Of a stretch of 64,000 nucleotides of DNA, positions 18,289-27,156 are shown in pieces (the first letter of the stretch is position 1; each line of letters opens with the position of its first letter). Source of the stretch: Alloalcanivorax xiamenensis (GTDB taxonomy: Bacteria > Pseudomonadota > Gammaproteobacteria > Pseudomonadales > Alcanivoracaceae). The position numbers and the translations under genes were made by a program. Below the pieces are notes generated by a model. That model saw only the letters and a program-made list of their open reading frames with translations. It was not told the origin of the DNA and ran no database searches. The stretch covers positions 1-64,000 of the forward strand of contig NZ_AQPF01000002.1 of assembly GCF_009846745.1 (NCBI RefSeq). The letters are read 5' to 3'.

Positions 18289-19665
18289 ATGGGCATACGC
18301 AACAAACTGTTCCTCACCTTTCTGGGTACTTTCCTGCTTCTGATCCTGGCGGCCAGCGGCTTCTATTACCTGTCGTTCGAGCAGAGTTTGTCCAAATATC
18401 TGGACGAGCGTCAGCAGGCCCAGGTGGAACGGCTGGCCGATCACCTGGCGGTGCTTTACGCACAGCGAGGCAGCTGGGACTTTCTGCTGCGCGACCCGCG
18501 ACAGTTGGGGCGACTGTACTGGCTGGCCGGTGACCGCAATCAGCCCGACCAGCGAAAAATCGACCGCGATGCCCATCGCCATCTGCAGTTGCTGACGGCC
18601 AACAAGCACCCTCTACTGGGCCCACCCGTGGCGCCCAAATTCCGCCGCCAGGTGGCGATTCGCATCGGCGACCAAGTGGTGGGCTGGCTGGTCTACCCGG
18701 ACCAGGAAGCGATCCGCGACTCCATGGACCGCCGTTTCCAGGAACGGCAGCTGCGGTTCATGCTGTGGATGACGCTCATCGGTCTGGCGTTGTCGCTTCT
18801 GGTGTCCTGGCTGCTGGCCCGCCATTTCGTGGCGCCGATCACCGCCCTCAGCCGCCATACCCGGCAATTGCGCGAAGGCCACTACGAGGCCCGTCTGACC
18901 AGTCAGCGTCGTGATGAACTCGGCGAGCTGATTCGCCATGTGGACAGTCTGGCGGAGCGCCTGGATCAGGGCCAGCAGGCCCGCCAGCGCTGGTTTTCCG
19001 ACATCGCCCATGAGCTGCGCACGCCGTTGGCTGTGCTGCGTGGTGAATTGGAAGCAATCCAGGACGACGTCCGGCCCATGAACAAGGAAACCATCAGCAC
19101 CCTGGAATCCGAGGTTCGCCATCTGACCCATCTGGTCAGTGATCTGCACGATCTGGCTCTGGCCGACGCCGGCAACCTGCGCTATCACTTTACCCGGGTG
19201 GACCTGGACGCCCTCTGCGAGGACGCCGTGGACGCTGTGCGCCCGGCAATGCAGCGCCACGGCCTGACCGTGCTCACCACCCTGCCGCCGGCCACCCTTA
19301 GCGGCGACCCGGTACGCCTGCGGCAGTTGCTCGATAATCTGCTGCACAACAGCCTGAAATACACCGACCAAGGCGGCGAAGTGCAACTGGTTCTGGACGA
19401 CGAGCAGGACCATTGGCGCCTGACTCTCAACGACACCGCGCCGGGCGTGCCGGAGGATGCGTTGCCGAAACTGTTTGATCACCTGTTCAGGGTGGAGAGT
19501 TCGCGCAATCGCCGCACCGGCGGTGCCGGCCTTGGGCTGGCCATCTGTCAGCGCATCGTCGAAGCCCACGGCGGCACCATCACCGCCGGCCACAGCCCGC
19601 TGGGCGGCCTGCGTATCACCATTCGATTGCCCAAGGATCATCATGGCCCGCGTACTGATCGTTGA
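18289..19665 (+). CDS. baeS: BaeS-like envelope-stress sensor histidine kinase
   Basis: A 458-aa kinase with two transmembrane helices (about 10-30 and 160-180) flanking a periplasmic sensor, then a HAMP domain (HFVAPITALSRHTRQLREG), the H-box WFSDIAHELRTPLAVLRGELEAI and an HATPase domain (LLDNLLHNSLKYTD, GGAGLGLAICQRIVEAHGG). The H-box region closely follows E. coli BaeS. It overlaps the regulator gene by 23 nt, so the two are translationally linked. A periplasmic Spy/CpxP-like gene follows, supporting an envelope-stress role. Confidence 0.85.
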   Translation: MGIRNKLFLTFLGTFLLLILAASGFYYLSFEQSLSKYLDERQQAQVERLADHLAVLYAQRGSWDFLLRDPRQLGRLYWLAGDRNQPDQRKIDRDAHRHLQLLTANKHPLLGPPVAPKFRRQVAIRIGDQVVGWLVYPDQEAIRDSMDRRFQERQLRFMLWMTLIGLALSLLVSWLLARHFVAPITALSRHTRQLREGHYEARLTSQRRDELGELIRHVDSLAERLDQGQQARQRWFSDIAHELRTPLAVLRGELEAIQDDVRPMNKETISTLESEVRHLTHLVSDLHDLALADAGNLRYHFTRVDLDALCEDAVDAVRPAMQRHGLTVLTTLPPATLSGDPVRLRQLLDNLLHNSLKYTDQGGEVQLVLDDEQDHWRLTLNDTAPGVPEDALPKLFDHLFRVESSRNRRTGGAGLGLAICQRIVEAHGGTITAGHSPLGGLRITIRLPKDHHGPRTDR

Positions 19666-20341
19666 AGACGAGCCCCGCCTGGCGCAACTACTGGCGGACT
19701 ATCTGACCCACAGCCACTTCCAGGCGGACCAGACCGCCAGTGTGCGCGAGGCGGAACGGCGTGTGCGTGAAGGGAATTACCAGGCGGTACTGCTGGATCT
19801 GATGCTACCCGATGGCGACGGCATGGAATTGTGCAAGAACATCCGCCGTTTTTCTCAAGTGCCGGTTCTGATGATCACCGCCCGGGTGGAAGAGGTGGAT
19901 CGGTTATTGGGGCTGGAGATCGGCGCCGACGACTACATTTGCAAACCGTTCAGTCCCCGTGAGGTGGTGGCGCGGGTCAAGGCGGTGTTGCGCCGCTCCA
20001 TGGCCGCGGAGCAACACCCCGACGGCGGCCTGGAGCTGGACCGTCACCGTTTCGAGGCGGTCTATCAGAGTGCGCGGGTGGCGCTCACCGCCATCGAATT
20101 CGAGCTGCTGGCCACCCTGGCCAAACAGCCGGGCCGGATCTGGAGCCGCGATCAATTGATGGATGTGATCTACCCGGACCATCGGGTGGTTTCCGATCGC
20201 ACCATTGACAGCCATATTCGCAAGCTGCGACGCAAACTGGGCGAAGGGCTGCCCGGCGGCCATGACTGGATCGGCAGTGTCTACGGTGTGGGTTACCGTC
20301 TTCAGGCCCAGCCGGAAGACGATCCCGATGAAGACGAATAA
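19643..20341 (+). CDS. baeR: BaeR-like OmpR-family response regulator
   Basis: A 232-aa regulator. ATG 19643 gives a start right at the first strand (ARVLIVEDEPRL); an upstream open frame lies within the kinase gene. The receiver has Asp in VLLDLMLPDGDG and Lys in ADDYICKPF. The C-terminal winged helix has YPDHRVVSDRTIDSHIRKLRRKLG and the final GSVYGVGYRL. This is the BaeR/OmpR type. It is encoded after its kinase, and probably activates the adjacent periplasmic protein gene. Confidence 0.88.
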   Translation: MARVLIVEDEPRLAQLLADYLTHSHFQADQTASVREAERRVREGNYQAVLLDLMLPDGDGMELCKNIRRFSQVPVLMITARVEEVDRLLGLEIGADDYICKPFSPREVVARVKAVLRRSMAAEQHPDGGLELDRHRFEAVYQSARVALTAIEFELLATLAKQPGRIWSRDQLMDVIYPDHRVVSDRTIDSHIRKLRRKLGEGLPGGHDWIGSVYGVGYRLQAQPEDDPDEDE

Positions 20342-20426
20342 GCGCGGGTTGTTCCACGGTTCCTGCACGCTCTCTGCACATTTTTCTCCGACACTGGGTA
20401 CATCGAAGTTCAACGGAGAAAGCATC

Positions 20427-20774
20427 ATGAAGAAAGCCCTACTGATCGCCCTCACCCTGGTCACCACCACCGCCTTCGCCGGCCCCGGCATGGGGCACGG
20501 CCCGAAGATGAAGTTCGATCCGGAGCAGCGCATGGACCGCATGGCGGAAACCCTGGACCTGACCGACGCTCAACGCACCGAGATTGAGTCGATCTTCGAG
20601 CAACAGCACGAGAAAATGAAGACACTGCATGACGAGACCCGCGAACGCGTGGACGCGGTGTTGACGGCGGAACAGCGGGACAAAGCGCAGGCTCTGCAGG
20701 AACAACGCAAGGAAAAGATGAAGGAGCGCATGGAACGGATGCAGCAACGTCTGGAACGGAAAAACGCGGAATAA
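20427..20774 (+). CDS. Small Spy/CpxP-like periplasmic protein
   Basis: A 115-aa protein with a signal peptide (KKALLIALTLVTTTAFAGPG). The mature part is Met/Lys/Glu-rich and helical: QRMDRMAETLDLTDAQRTEIESIF and LTAEQRDKAQALQEQRKEK, resembling the LTxxQ repeats of Spy and CpxP. GGAGA precedes ATG. Its position 85 nt after the BaeSR-like pair matches the spy/cpxP logic of envelope-stress chaperones; a role as chaperone or feedback partner is inferred. Confidence 0.8.
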   Translation: MKKALLIALTLVTTTAFAGPGMGHGPKMKFDPEQRMDRMAETLDLTDAQRTEIESIFEQQHEKMKTLHDETRERVDAVLTAEQRDKAQALQEQRKEKMKERMERMQQRLERKNAE

Positions 20775-20794
20775 AACCCGACTGCGCTGAGATA

Positions 20795-20820
20795 ATTCGC
20801 GGCCAAGGCCGCTCCCACAG
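20795..20820. repeat. Single REP-like unit
   Basis: ATTCGCGGCC...CTCCCACAG, a solitary unit of the REP family, in the spacer between the convergent Spy-like and aceF genes. Confidence 0.7.
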
Positions 20821-20874
20821 CGACTTCGCAGAGTAGCAGTGGGGGCAGGTCAAATGGCCGCGATCTTTCTTTTA

Positions 20875-22578
20875 CTACAGCAACACTCTACGCAGATCCC
20901 CCAGCAGACTGCTCAGGTAGGTGGTAAAGCGCGCCGCGTCCGCACCGTCGATCACCCGGTGATCGTAGGACAGTGACAACGGCAGTGTCAGCCGGGGCTG
21001 GAACGCCTGGCCATCCCATACGGGCTTGGTGTCGGAACGGCTGACGCCGAGAATTGCCACCTCCGGCCAATTGACGATCGGGGTGAAGGCAGTCCCGCCG
21101 ATGCCGCCCAGGGACGAGATGCTGAAACAGGCGCCCTTCATGTCCGCCGGCGTCAGCTTCCGATCCCTTGCCTTAGCCGCCAGTTCCGACATTTCCAGGG
21201 CAATCTCCTTGAGCCCTTTCTTGTCGGCGTCACGCAATACCGGCACCACCAGACCATTGGGGGTGTCCACGGCGATGCCAATGTGTACGTAATCCTTCTG
21301 AATCAGCGCTTCGCCGCCTTTCTCCAGAGAGCTGTTGAATTTGGGGAAGGCCCGCAGTGCGTTGGCACAGGCCTTCACCAGGAACGCCAGCATGGTGAGT
21401 TTGACGCCTTCCTTCTCCAGCAGCTTGTTCTGGCTCTTGCGGAACGCTTCCAGATCCGTGATATCGGCTTCGTCGAACTGGGTAACATGCGGAATGGTGA
21501 TCCAACTGCGGTGCAGGTTGCGGGCCGCCACCTTGCGCAGCTTGTTCAATTCCACCCGCTCCACCGGCCCGAATTCGCTGAAGTCGATGTCCGGCAGATC
21601 GTCCACCGGCGCCGCCACGCCCGCCCCGGCGGGCGCTTCCATGCGACGTTTCAAATATGCGTGGACGTCTTCCTTGAGAATCCGATCCTTGGGACCGGAT
21701 CCTTCGACCAGCGCCAGATCCACACCGGTGTCACGGGCCAGCTTGCGTACCGCCGGGCCGGCGTGCACCTGGGCGGATGGCTGACCGGAGGACGCGGAAG
21801 CGGCGGAACGCCCTTCTGCTTGTCTGGCCGGCGCCTGATCGGCCGGTTTTTGTGTCTGACCGGCACTTTTCGCCGGGCTGGATTCGGCTTTGGCCACGGC
21901 CTTGTCACCGCCGTCTTTCGCCGCCGCTTTACCGTCGTCGCCGGACGCTTTCTTCGCCCCGCCGCCGCCGGCCCCATCCAGATCCATCAGCTGATCACCG
22001 GTACCGACCTTGTCACCCACCTTGACCCGCAACCGGGCCACGGTGCCCGCCGCCGGTGAAGGAATGTCCAGGGACGCCTTGTCGGACTCCAGCACCACCA
22101 GGGTCTGCTCGGCCTCCACCTGATCCCCGTCCTGGACCGAAATCTCGATGATTTCAGCGCCTTCGATATCGCCCAGGTCGGGCACCGTCACGGTCTGGCT
22201 GCCGCCACCCGCCGCCTGTTCATCATCTTCGCTGTCGGCACCTTCGTCCGTACTGTTGCTCTCCTGCTCCGGCTCGGCTTCCTCGGCGCCCTTCCGGTCG
22301 GATTGTTCCTGCCCTGCCTCTTCAGCGTCACCGTCCCCGGCTTCCGCGTCCAGCTCCAGCAGCGGATCACCTTCCTTGACCTTGTCGCCCTGCTTGACCA
22401 GCAGACCAAGCACCTTGCCGCCTTTCGGCGCCGGCACTTCCACCGTCGCCTTGTCTGATTCCAACACCACGATGGTGTCTTCCGGGGCGATGGTATCGCC
22501 CTCTTTCACAGTCACTTCGATGACGTCCACAGGATCACTGCTGCCGACATCGGGGACTCGAATGGTTTCCTTGCTCAC
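20875..22578 (-). CDS. aceF: Dihydrolipoamide acetyltransferase, E2 of pyruvate dehydrogenase
   Basis: A 567-aa E2 subunit. Two lipoyl domains are visible, each with a modifiable lysine in ESDKA (residues about 40 and 167), separated by acidic and Ala/Lys/Pro-rich linkers. A peripheral subunit-binding domain follows (VRKLARDTGVDLALVEGSGPKDRILKEDV), then the catalytic domain with SYDHRVIDGADA carrying the His and Asp. The enzyme transfers acetyl groups to CoA. It is downstream of aceE by 37 nt. The E3 gene is not in the window. Confidence 0.97.
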   Translation of the reverse strand: MSKETIRVPDVGSSDPVDVIEVTVKEGDTIAPEDTIVVLESDKATVEVPAPKGGKVLGLLVKQGDKVKEGDPLLELDAEAGDGDAEEAGQEQSDRKGAEEAEPEQESNSTDEGADSEDDEQAAGGGSQTVTVPDLGDIEGAEIIEISVQDGDQVEAEQTLVVLESDKASLDIPSPAAGTVARLRVKVGDKVGTGDQLMDLDGAGGGGAKKASGDDGKAAAKDGGDKAVAKAESSPAKSAGQTQKPADQAPARQAEGRSAASASSGQPSAQVHAGPAVRKLARDTGVDLALVEGSGPKDRILKEDVHAYLKRRMEAPAGAGVAAPVDDLPDIDFSEFGPVERVELNKLRKVAARNLHRSWITIPHVTQFDEADITDLEAFRKSQNKLLEKEGVKLTMLAFLVKACANALRAFPKFNSSLEKGGEALIQKDYVHIGIAVDTPNGLVVPVLRDADKKGLKEIALEMSELAAKARDRKLTPADMKGACFSISSLGGIGGTAFTPIVNWPEVAILGVSRSDTKPVWDGQAFQPRLTLPLSLSYDHRVIDGADAARFTTYLSSLLGDLRRVLL

Positions 22579-22615
22579 GCGTTGCTCCTTCTTGTGGAAG
22601 AAGAGTGGAAAATCA

Positions 22616-25285
22616 TTAATGGTTCACCGGATAGGGTTTCGCCGGATCGATTCGATATTTTTCCATCGCCTTTTGCACCACGCCGGCGTCGACCTCGCCC
22701 TCGTCGCACAGAGCGGTCAATGCCGCCAACACCACGAAGTAGCGATCCACTTCGAAGAAGTGGCGCAGTTGCGCACGGGAATCGCTGCGGCCAAAGCCGT
22801 CGGTGCCCAGCACCCGGTAAGGCGCCTTGACCCAGGGCCGGATCTGATCCGCGTAAGCCCGGATATAATCGGTGGAAGCGATCACCGGACCGGCACGATC
22901 CGCCAGACAGCGCTCCACCCAGGTCGGTTCGTGCTTGTCCCGTTCCGGTGCCAGCATGCGGTCACGATCAGCGTGGATACCTTCCCGACGCAACTCATTG
23001 AAGCTGGTGACACTCCACACATCGGCACTGACACCAAAGTCCTGTTGCAGCAGCTCCGCCGCGGCTTCCACCTCACGCAAAATCGTGCCGGATCCCAGCA
23101 ACTGCACCTTGGATGCTTTCTTGCCACCCTTACCTTCATGCAACAGATACATGCCGCGACGAATACCTTCCTCGGCGCCCTCGGGCATGGCGCCGTGCAC
23201 ATAGTTCTCGTTCATCAGCGTCAGGTAGTAGAAGACATTCTCGTGGTCCTGGTACATGCGCTTCAGGCCATCCTGCAGAATCACCGCCACCTCGTACGCG
23301 TAGGTCGGATCGTAGCTGACGCAATTCGGTACCGTGCTGGTAAGAATGTGGCTGTGGCCGTCCTGGTGTTGCAGCCCCTCACCGTTGAGCGTGGTGCGTC
23401 CGGCGGTACCGCCCAGCAGGAAACCACGGGCCTGGCTATCGCCGGCGGCCCACCAGAAATCCCCGGTGCGCTGGAAGCCGAACATGGAGTAGTAGATGAA
23501 GAACGGAATCAGGGTGAAATCGTGAACACTGTAGCTGGTGGCCGCGGCGATCCAGGCGGCCATGGCGCCGGCTTCGTTGATGCCCTCTTCGAGGATCTGC
23601 CCTTTCTTGTCCTCCCGGTAGAACATCACCTGACCGGCATCCTCCGGCTCGTATTTCTGCCCCTTGGAGGAATAGATACCCAACTGCCGGAACATGCCTT
23701 CCATACCGAAGGTGCGGGCTTCATCGGGCACGATCGGGACCACCCGCTCACCCAGGGTCTTGTCCTTGACCAAGGCATTGAGCATGCGCACGAACGCCAT
23801 GGTGGTGGAAATCTCCCGGTCACCGGTGCCTTCCAGAAAGTTGGCGAAGAAATCCAGACCCGGCATCTTAAGGGACTGACTGGCTTCGCGCCGGCGCACT
23901 GGCATGTAGCCGCCCAGCTTTTCCCGCTGCTGGCGCATGTAACGCAGCTCCGGAGAATCCTCTTCCGGTTTGTAGTAGGGGATCGCTTCCAGTTCATCGT
24001 CGGTGAACGGCATGTCGAAGCGATCGCGGAATTCCTTGAGACTGTCCAGATCCATCTTCTTCATCTGGTGGGTCTTGTTGACCGCTTCACCGGCACCGGT
24101 GGCGTACCCCTTCACGGTTTTCGCCAGAATCACGGTGGGTTGTCCGGTATGGTTCACCGCCTCGTTGTAAGCGGCGAACACCTTGAACGGATCGTGGCCG
24201 CCACGATTGAGACGATAAATATCGTCATCGCTCATGTGCTCGACCATTTTCTTCAGTTCCGGATAGGCGCCGAAGAAATGCTCGCGGGTATAAGCGCCAC
24301 CGTTCTTTTTGTACGCCTGATATTCGCCATCCACGCACTCTTCCATGCGGCGGCGCAGCAGGCCCTCGTCATCTTTTTCCAGCAACGGATCCCACAGGCG
24401 CCCCCAGATTACCTTGATCACGTTCCAGCCGGCGCCACGGAACAAACTTTCCAGTTCCTGGATGATTTTGCCGTTACCACGTACCGGACCATCCAGACGC
24501 TGCAGGTTACAGTTGACCACGAACACCAGGTTATCCAACTGCTCCCGACCCGCCATGGACAACGCGCCGAGGGATTCCGGTTCGTCCATTTCGCCGTCCC
24601 CGAGGAACGCCCAGACCTTGCGATTATGGTCGGCGACCAGCTCACGGTTCTGCAGGTACTTCATGACATAGGCCTGGTAGATCGCCTGCATCGGCCCCAG
24701 CCCCATGGACACGGTGGGGAACTGCCAGAAATCCGGCATCAGCCAGGGATGCGGATAGGAGGACAGCCCCTTGCCCGCCACTTCCCGGCGGAAGTTATCC
24801 AGTTGCTCTTCGTCGATGCGCCCTTCCAGGTAGGCGCGGGCGTAGACACCGGGAGCGGAGTGTCCCTGAAAGAACACCAGGTCACCGGGGTTGTCATCGT
24901 GAGGGGCGTGGAAGAAGTGATTGAAACCGACATCATAGAGGGTAGCGGAAGAGGCGAAGCTGGCGATGTGGCCGCCCAGATCATCATCGCTCTTGTTGGC
25001 CCGTAGCACCGTGGCCAGCGCGTTCCAACGAACCAGGGAGCGAATACGCCGCTCCATGAACAGGTCGCCGGGTAGCGGCGACTCCTTGCGGGGCGGGATG
25101 GTGTTGATGTACGGGGTGTTCAGGTGGGTGCGTAATACACCTTGTTCCTGCGCTTCATTGGTAAGGATATCCAACAGCCAGGCGGCCCGTTGCGGCCCCT
25201 CCCGTTCGATCACCGATTCCAGCGCGTCCAACCATTCACGCGTTTCCGCCGGATCGATATCATCGAAAAAGTTTCTTTTCTGCAT
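22616..25285 (-). CDS. aceE: Pyruvate dehydrogenase E1 component (homodimeric type)
   Basis: An 889-aa thiamine-diphosphate enzyme that decarboxylates pyruvate and acetylates the E2 lipoyl group. It begins DIDPAETREWLDALESVIEREG, contains GDGEMDEPESLGALSMAGRE (ThDP motif GDG...) and ends near FGRSDSRAQLRHFFEVD. The length is normal for the homodimeric E1. It is first in the aceE-aceF unit. No PdhR-like regulator lies nearby. Confidence 0.98.
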   Translation of the reverse strand: MQKRNFFDDIDPAETREWLDALESVIEREGPQRAAWLLDILTNEAQEQGVLRTHLNTPYINTIPPRKESPLPGDLFMERRIRSLVRWNALATVLRANKSDDDLGGHIASFASSATLYDVGFNHFFHAPHDDNPGDLVFFQGHSAPGVYARAYLEGRIDEEQLDNFRREVAGKGLSSYPHPWLMPDFWQFPTVSMGLGPMQAIYQAYVMKYLQNRELVADHNRKVWAFLGDGEMDEPESLGALSMAGREQLDNLVFVVNCNLQRLDGPVRGNGKIIQELESLFRGAGWNVIKVIWGRLWDPLLEKDDEGLLRRRMEECVDGEYQAYKKNGGAYTREHFFGAYPELKKMVEHMSDDDIYRLNRGGHDPFKVFAAYNEAVNHTGQPTVILAKTVKGYATGAGEAVNKTHQMKKMDLDSLKEFRDRFDMPFTDDELEAIPYYKPEEDSPELRYMRQQREKLGGYMPVRRREASQSLKMPGLDFFANFLEGTGDREISTTMAFVRMLNALVKDKTLGERVVPIVPDEARTFGMEGMFRQLGIYSSKGQKYEPEDAGQVMFYREDKKGQILEEGINEAGAMAAWIAAATSYSVHDFTLIPFFIYYSMFGFQRTGDFWWAAGDSQARGFLLGGTAGRTTLNGEGLQHQDGHSHILTSTVPNCVSYDPTYAYEVAVILQDGLKRMYQDHENVFYYLTLMNENYVHGAMPEGAEEGIRRGMYLLHEGKGGKKASKVQLLGSGTILREVEAAAELLQQDFGVSADVWSVTSFNELRREGIHADRDRMLAPERDKHEPTWVERCLADRAGPVIASTDYIRAYADQIRPWVKAPYRVLGTDGFGRSDSRAQLRHFFEVDRYFVVLAALTALCDEGEVDAGVVQKAMEKYRIDPAKPYPVNH

Positions 25286-25677
25286 GGGCTTGCGTCCTTT
25301 TTAATCGCGTTAGCCACGCCGTCGCGGGATCACCGCGACAGCGAATGTCGTGCCTGTGTCGACGATTCCGGGTGTGGTCGTCGCAACAGGTCGGGGAAGC
25401 TCACTCCTCCGGGGATTCGAGGGCAATCAACACCGGAGAGCTAAGAGCCGAAGCGTTATTCAAGGCTCCTGACCAGGAGGTCATCGGCCATAGTAACAGG
25501 CCTCGAACGATTCCCCCACCACCCCTGGCGGGCAAACCGTAACCGAAATAGGGTTTCATTTTTATGGGGGACGTGACGGCGATTATCTGGGAGGAGGAGC
25601 GGCAAGGCAGCTCCCACAGCGGGCTACGGAACCGCTGTGGGAAGCTGGCTTGCCAGCAAACGGCGAATTCATGCCAA
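25286..25677. other. Spacer upstream of aceE with a REP pair
   Basis: The 392-bp spacer holds a short dyad (CTCCTG-AC-CAGGAG) about 180 bp before the aceE start, and a REP-like inverted pair at about 25601-25660 near ampE. The rest shows no gene; the aceE promoter probably lies here, but no convincing -35/-10 was chosen. Confidence 0.6.
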
Positions 25678-26514
25678 TCAAGCCAGCAAGCTCCAGAGCG
25701 CGGCGAAGATCAGCCATACCGCCAGGGCACGCAGCAGCACTCCGTGCAGTGCCTCCAGACGATCCATTCCCGCCGCCAACGGCTCCTCGGTGCTCTTCTC
25801 GGCGATTTCCTCCACCGGTTCCGCCGCCTGGGCGGTGTCGTTGAGCAGTTCACGGCTGTCGTCCAGGCGCCAGAGTTTACCCGCCGCCGCGTGCGTCACC
25901 GCGCCGAACTGTCCCGCCAGGGCCAAGGCCAGCACCGTCAGACGTGCCGGCACCCAACGCAGTGCCGCATCCAGGCTCCGCGCCCAGTCGCTATGTTCGC
26001 GATGCCGTTGCAGCCAGGCCCGGTTAAGCACGAAAAGCACCACCGCGCCGAATCCCAATGTCATCAACCAGAACAGCGCGGTGAACAAGACAAAGACCCG
26101 TTCCAGGAAGCCGGTTTCCAATTGCCGGTACCAATCCGGGGAGCCCGCTTCGCCGTTGATCGGCAGCGCCTGCTCGGCCAGGTCCCGCAACGTTTCACCG
26201 TCATTCAGACGCCCGCATACCAGCAGCTCATCCACCAGCCGGAATTCGCTTTCCACGCCGACCAGCCACAGCATCAAGGCGGTTCCCAATACCAATACCA
26301 GCAGGTTACCCCAGCCGCCAGCCAGCCAGCCGAACAGCAGGGCCACCGCGATCGCCGGCAGCGCCACGCTCAACCACCAGCCCGGGATACCGTGGCGTAC
26401 CGGAGACAAGGTGGCGAGGCAGCGCTGGTGCCGGTCCGGCCGGGCCAGCACCCCGGGCCAGCCGCCATCGCGACGACGTAAAGCCAGAACCAAAAGCAAG
26501 ACGAGCAGTTTCAT
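25678..26514 (-). CDS. ampE: AmpE-like inner-membrane protein
   Basis: A 278-aa membrane protein with about four hydrophobic helices (for example LSVALPAIAVALLFGWLAGG and LFTALFWLMTLGFGAVVLFVL). The order ampD-ampE (46-nt gap) and the topology match AmpE, a membrane partner of AmpD in beta-lactamase induction and peptidoglycan-recycling signalling. The biochemical activity of AmpE is poorly defined. Confidence 0.85.
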   Translation of the reverse strand: MKLLVLLLVLALRRRDGGWPGVLARPDRHQRCLATLSPVRHGIPGWWLSVALPAIAVALLFGWLAGGWGNLLVLVLGTALMLWLVGVESEFRLVDELLVCGRLNDGETLRDLAEQALPINGEAGSPDWYRQLETGFLERVFVLFTALFWLMTLGFGAVVLFVLNRAWLQRHREHSDWARSLDAALRWVPARLTVLALALAGQFGAVTHAAAGKLWRLDDSRELLNDTAQAAEPVEEIAEKSTEEPLAAGMDRLEALHGVLLRALAVWLIFAALWSLLA

Positions 26515-26560
26515 AGCGCTCCCAGCGGTTTCCTTTAGTGGTTATTTCCAGTGCTCACTA

Positions 26561-27124
26561 TCAAGCGCCGATCCGCGCCCAGTCAAAACAGGGACCCGGA
26601 TCGGTTTTCCGGCCCGGAGCAATGTGCTCGTGGCCTGTGATGGTATCGCGGCTCAGTCGAGGATAATGACCCATCAAAGTCGCCAGCAACGGCTTTAACG
26701 CCGCGTATTGACGTTCATCAAAAACCTGATCATCGCATCCTTCCAGTTCGATGCCGAGCGCATAGTCGTTGCAGTTCTCCCTCCCCTGCCAGCACGAAAC
26801 ACCGGCATGCCAGGCTCGCTGGTCACAGGCGACGAACTGAACCAGCTCGCCGTCACGGCGAATCAGAAAATGAGCGGATACCCGCAGGTCCCTCAGCCCC
26901 TCGAAATAGGGATGAGCATCAGGGTCGAGACGGTTCTGGAACAGCGCTTCGATGTGCGGGCCGCCAAACTGGCCCGGGGGCAGACTGATGTTGTGCAGAA
27001 CGATCAGTGCGATGTCGTCCGGATCGGGACGGGCATTGAAATTCGGCGACGGCACCTTGCGGGCCTGCTCCACCCAGTGCCGCTGCAAGGTATAGGTTGG
27101 CGTCAACGACGGTGATACGGACAC
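26561..27124 (-). CDS. ampD: 1,6-anhydro-N-acetylmuramyl-L-alanine amidase AmpD
   Basis: A 187-aa cytoplasmic zinc amidase that removes peptides from anhydromuropeptides during cell-wall recycling. Zinc ligands are in IVLHNISLP (first His), TGHEHIAPGRKTDPG (second His) and the Asp of that motif; the catalytic Lys also lies in it. FNARPDPDDI near the N-terminus and NDYALGIELEG are family features. It works together with an importer such as the AmpG-like protein at 14.9 kb. Confidence 0.96.
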   Translation of the reverse strand: MSVSPSLTPTYTLQRHWVEQARKVPSPNFNARPDPDDIALIVLHNISLPPGQFGGPHIEALFQNRLDPDAHPYFEGLRDLRVSAHFLIRRDGELVQFVACDQRAWHAGVSCWQGRENCNDYALGIELEGCDDQVFDERQYAALKPLLATLMGHYPRLSRDTITGHEHIAPGRKTDPGPCFDWARIGA

Positions 27125-27129
27125 GGAAA

Positions 27130-27150
27130 CTCCCCAATGATGATGGGGAG
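27130..27150. other. Short hairpin between DUF1631 gene and ampD
   Basis: CTCCCCA and TGGGGAG pair around a 7-nt loop in the 32-nt gap. No T tract follows, so it is more likely an mRNA processing or stability element than a terminator. Confidence 0.4.
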
Positions 27151-27156
27151 CGCCGC

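Noticed and set aside
22148..25006. A 952-codon open frame on the plus strand opposite aceF-aceE.
   Set aside because: It lies fully antisense to two strongly conserved genes, has a His/Gln/Arg-rich composition with no recognisable domain, and such frames are common in high-GC DNA.
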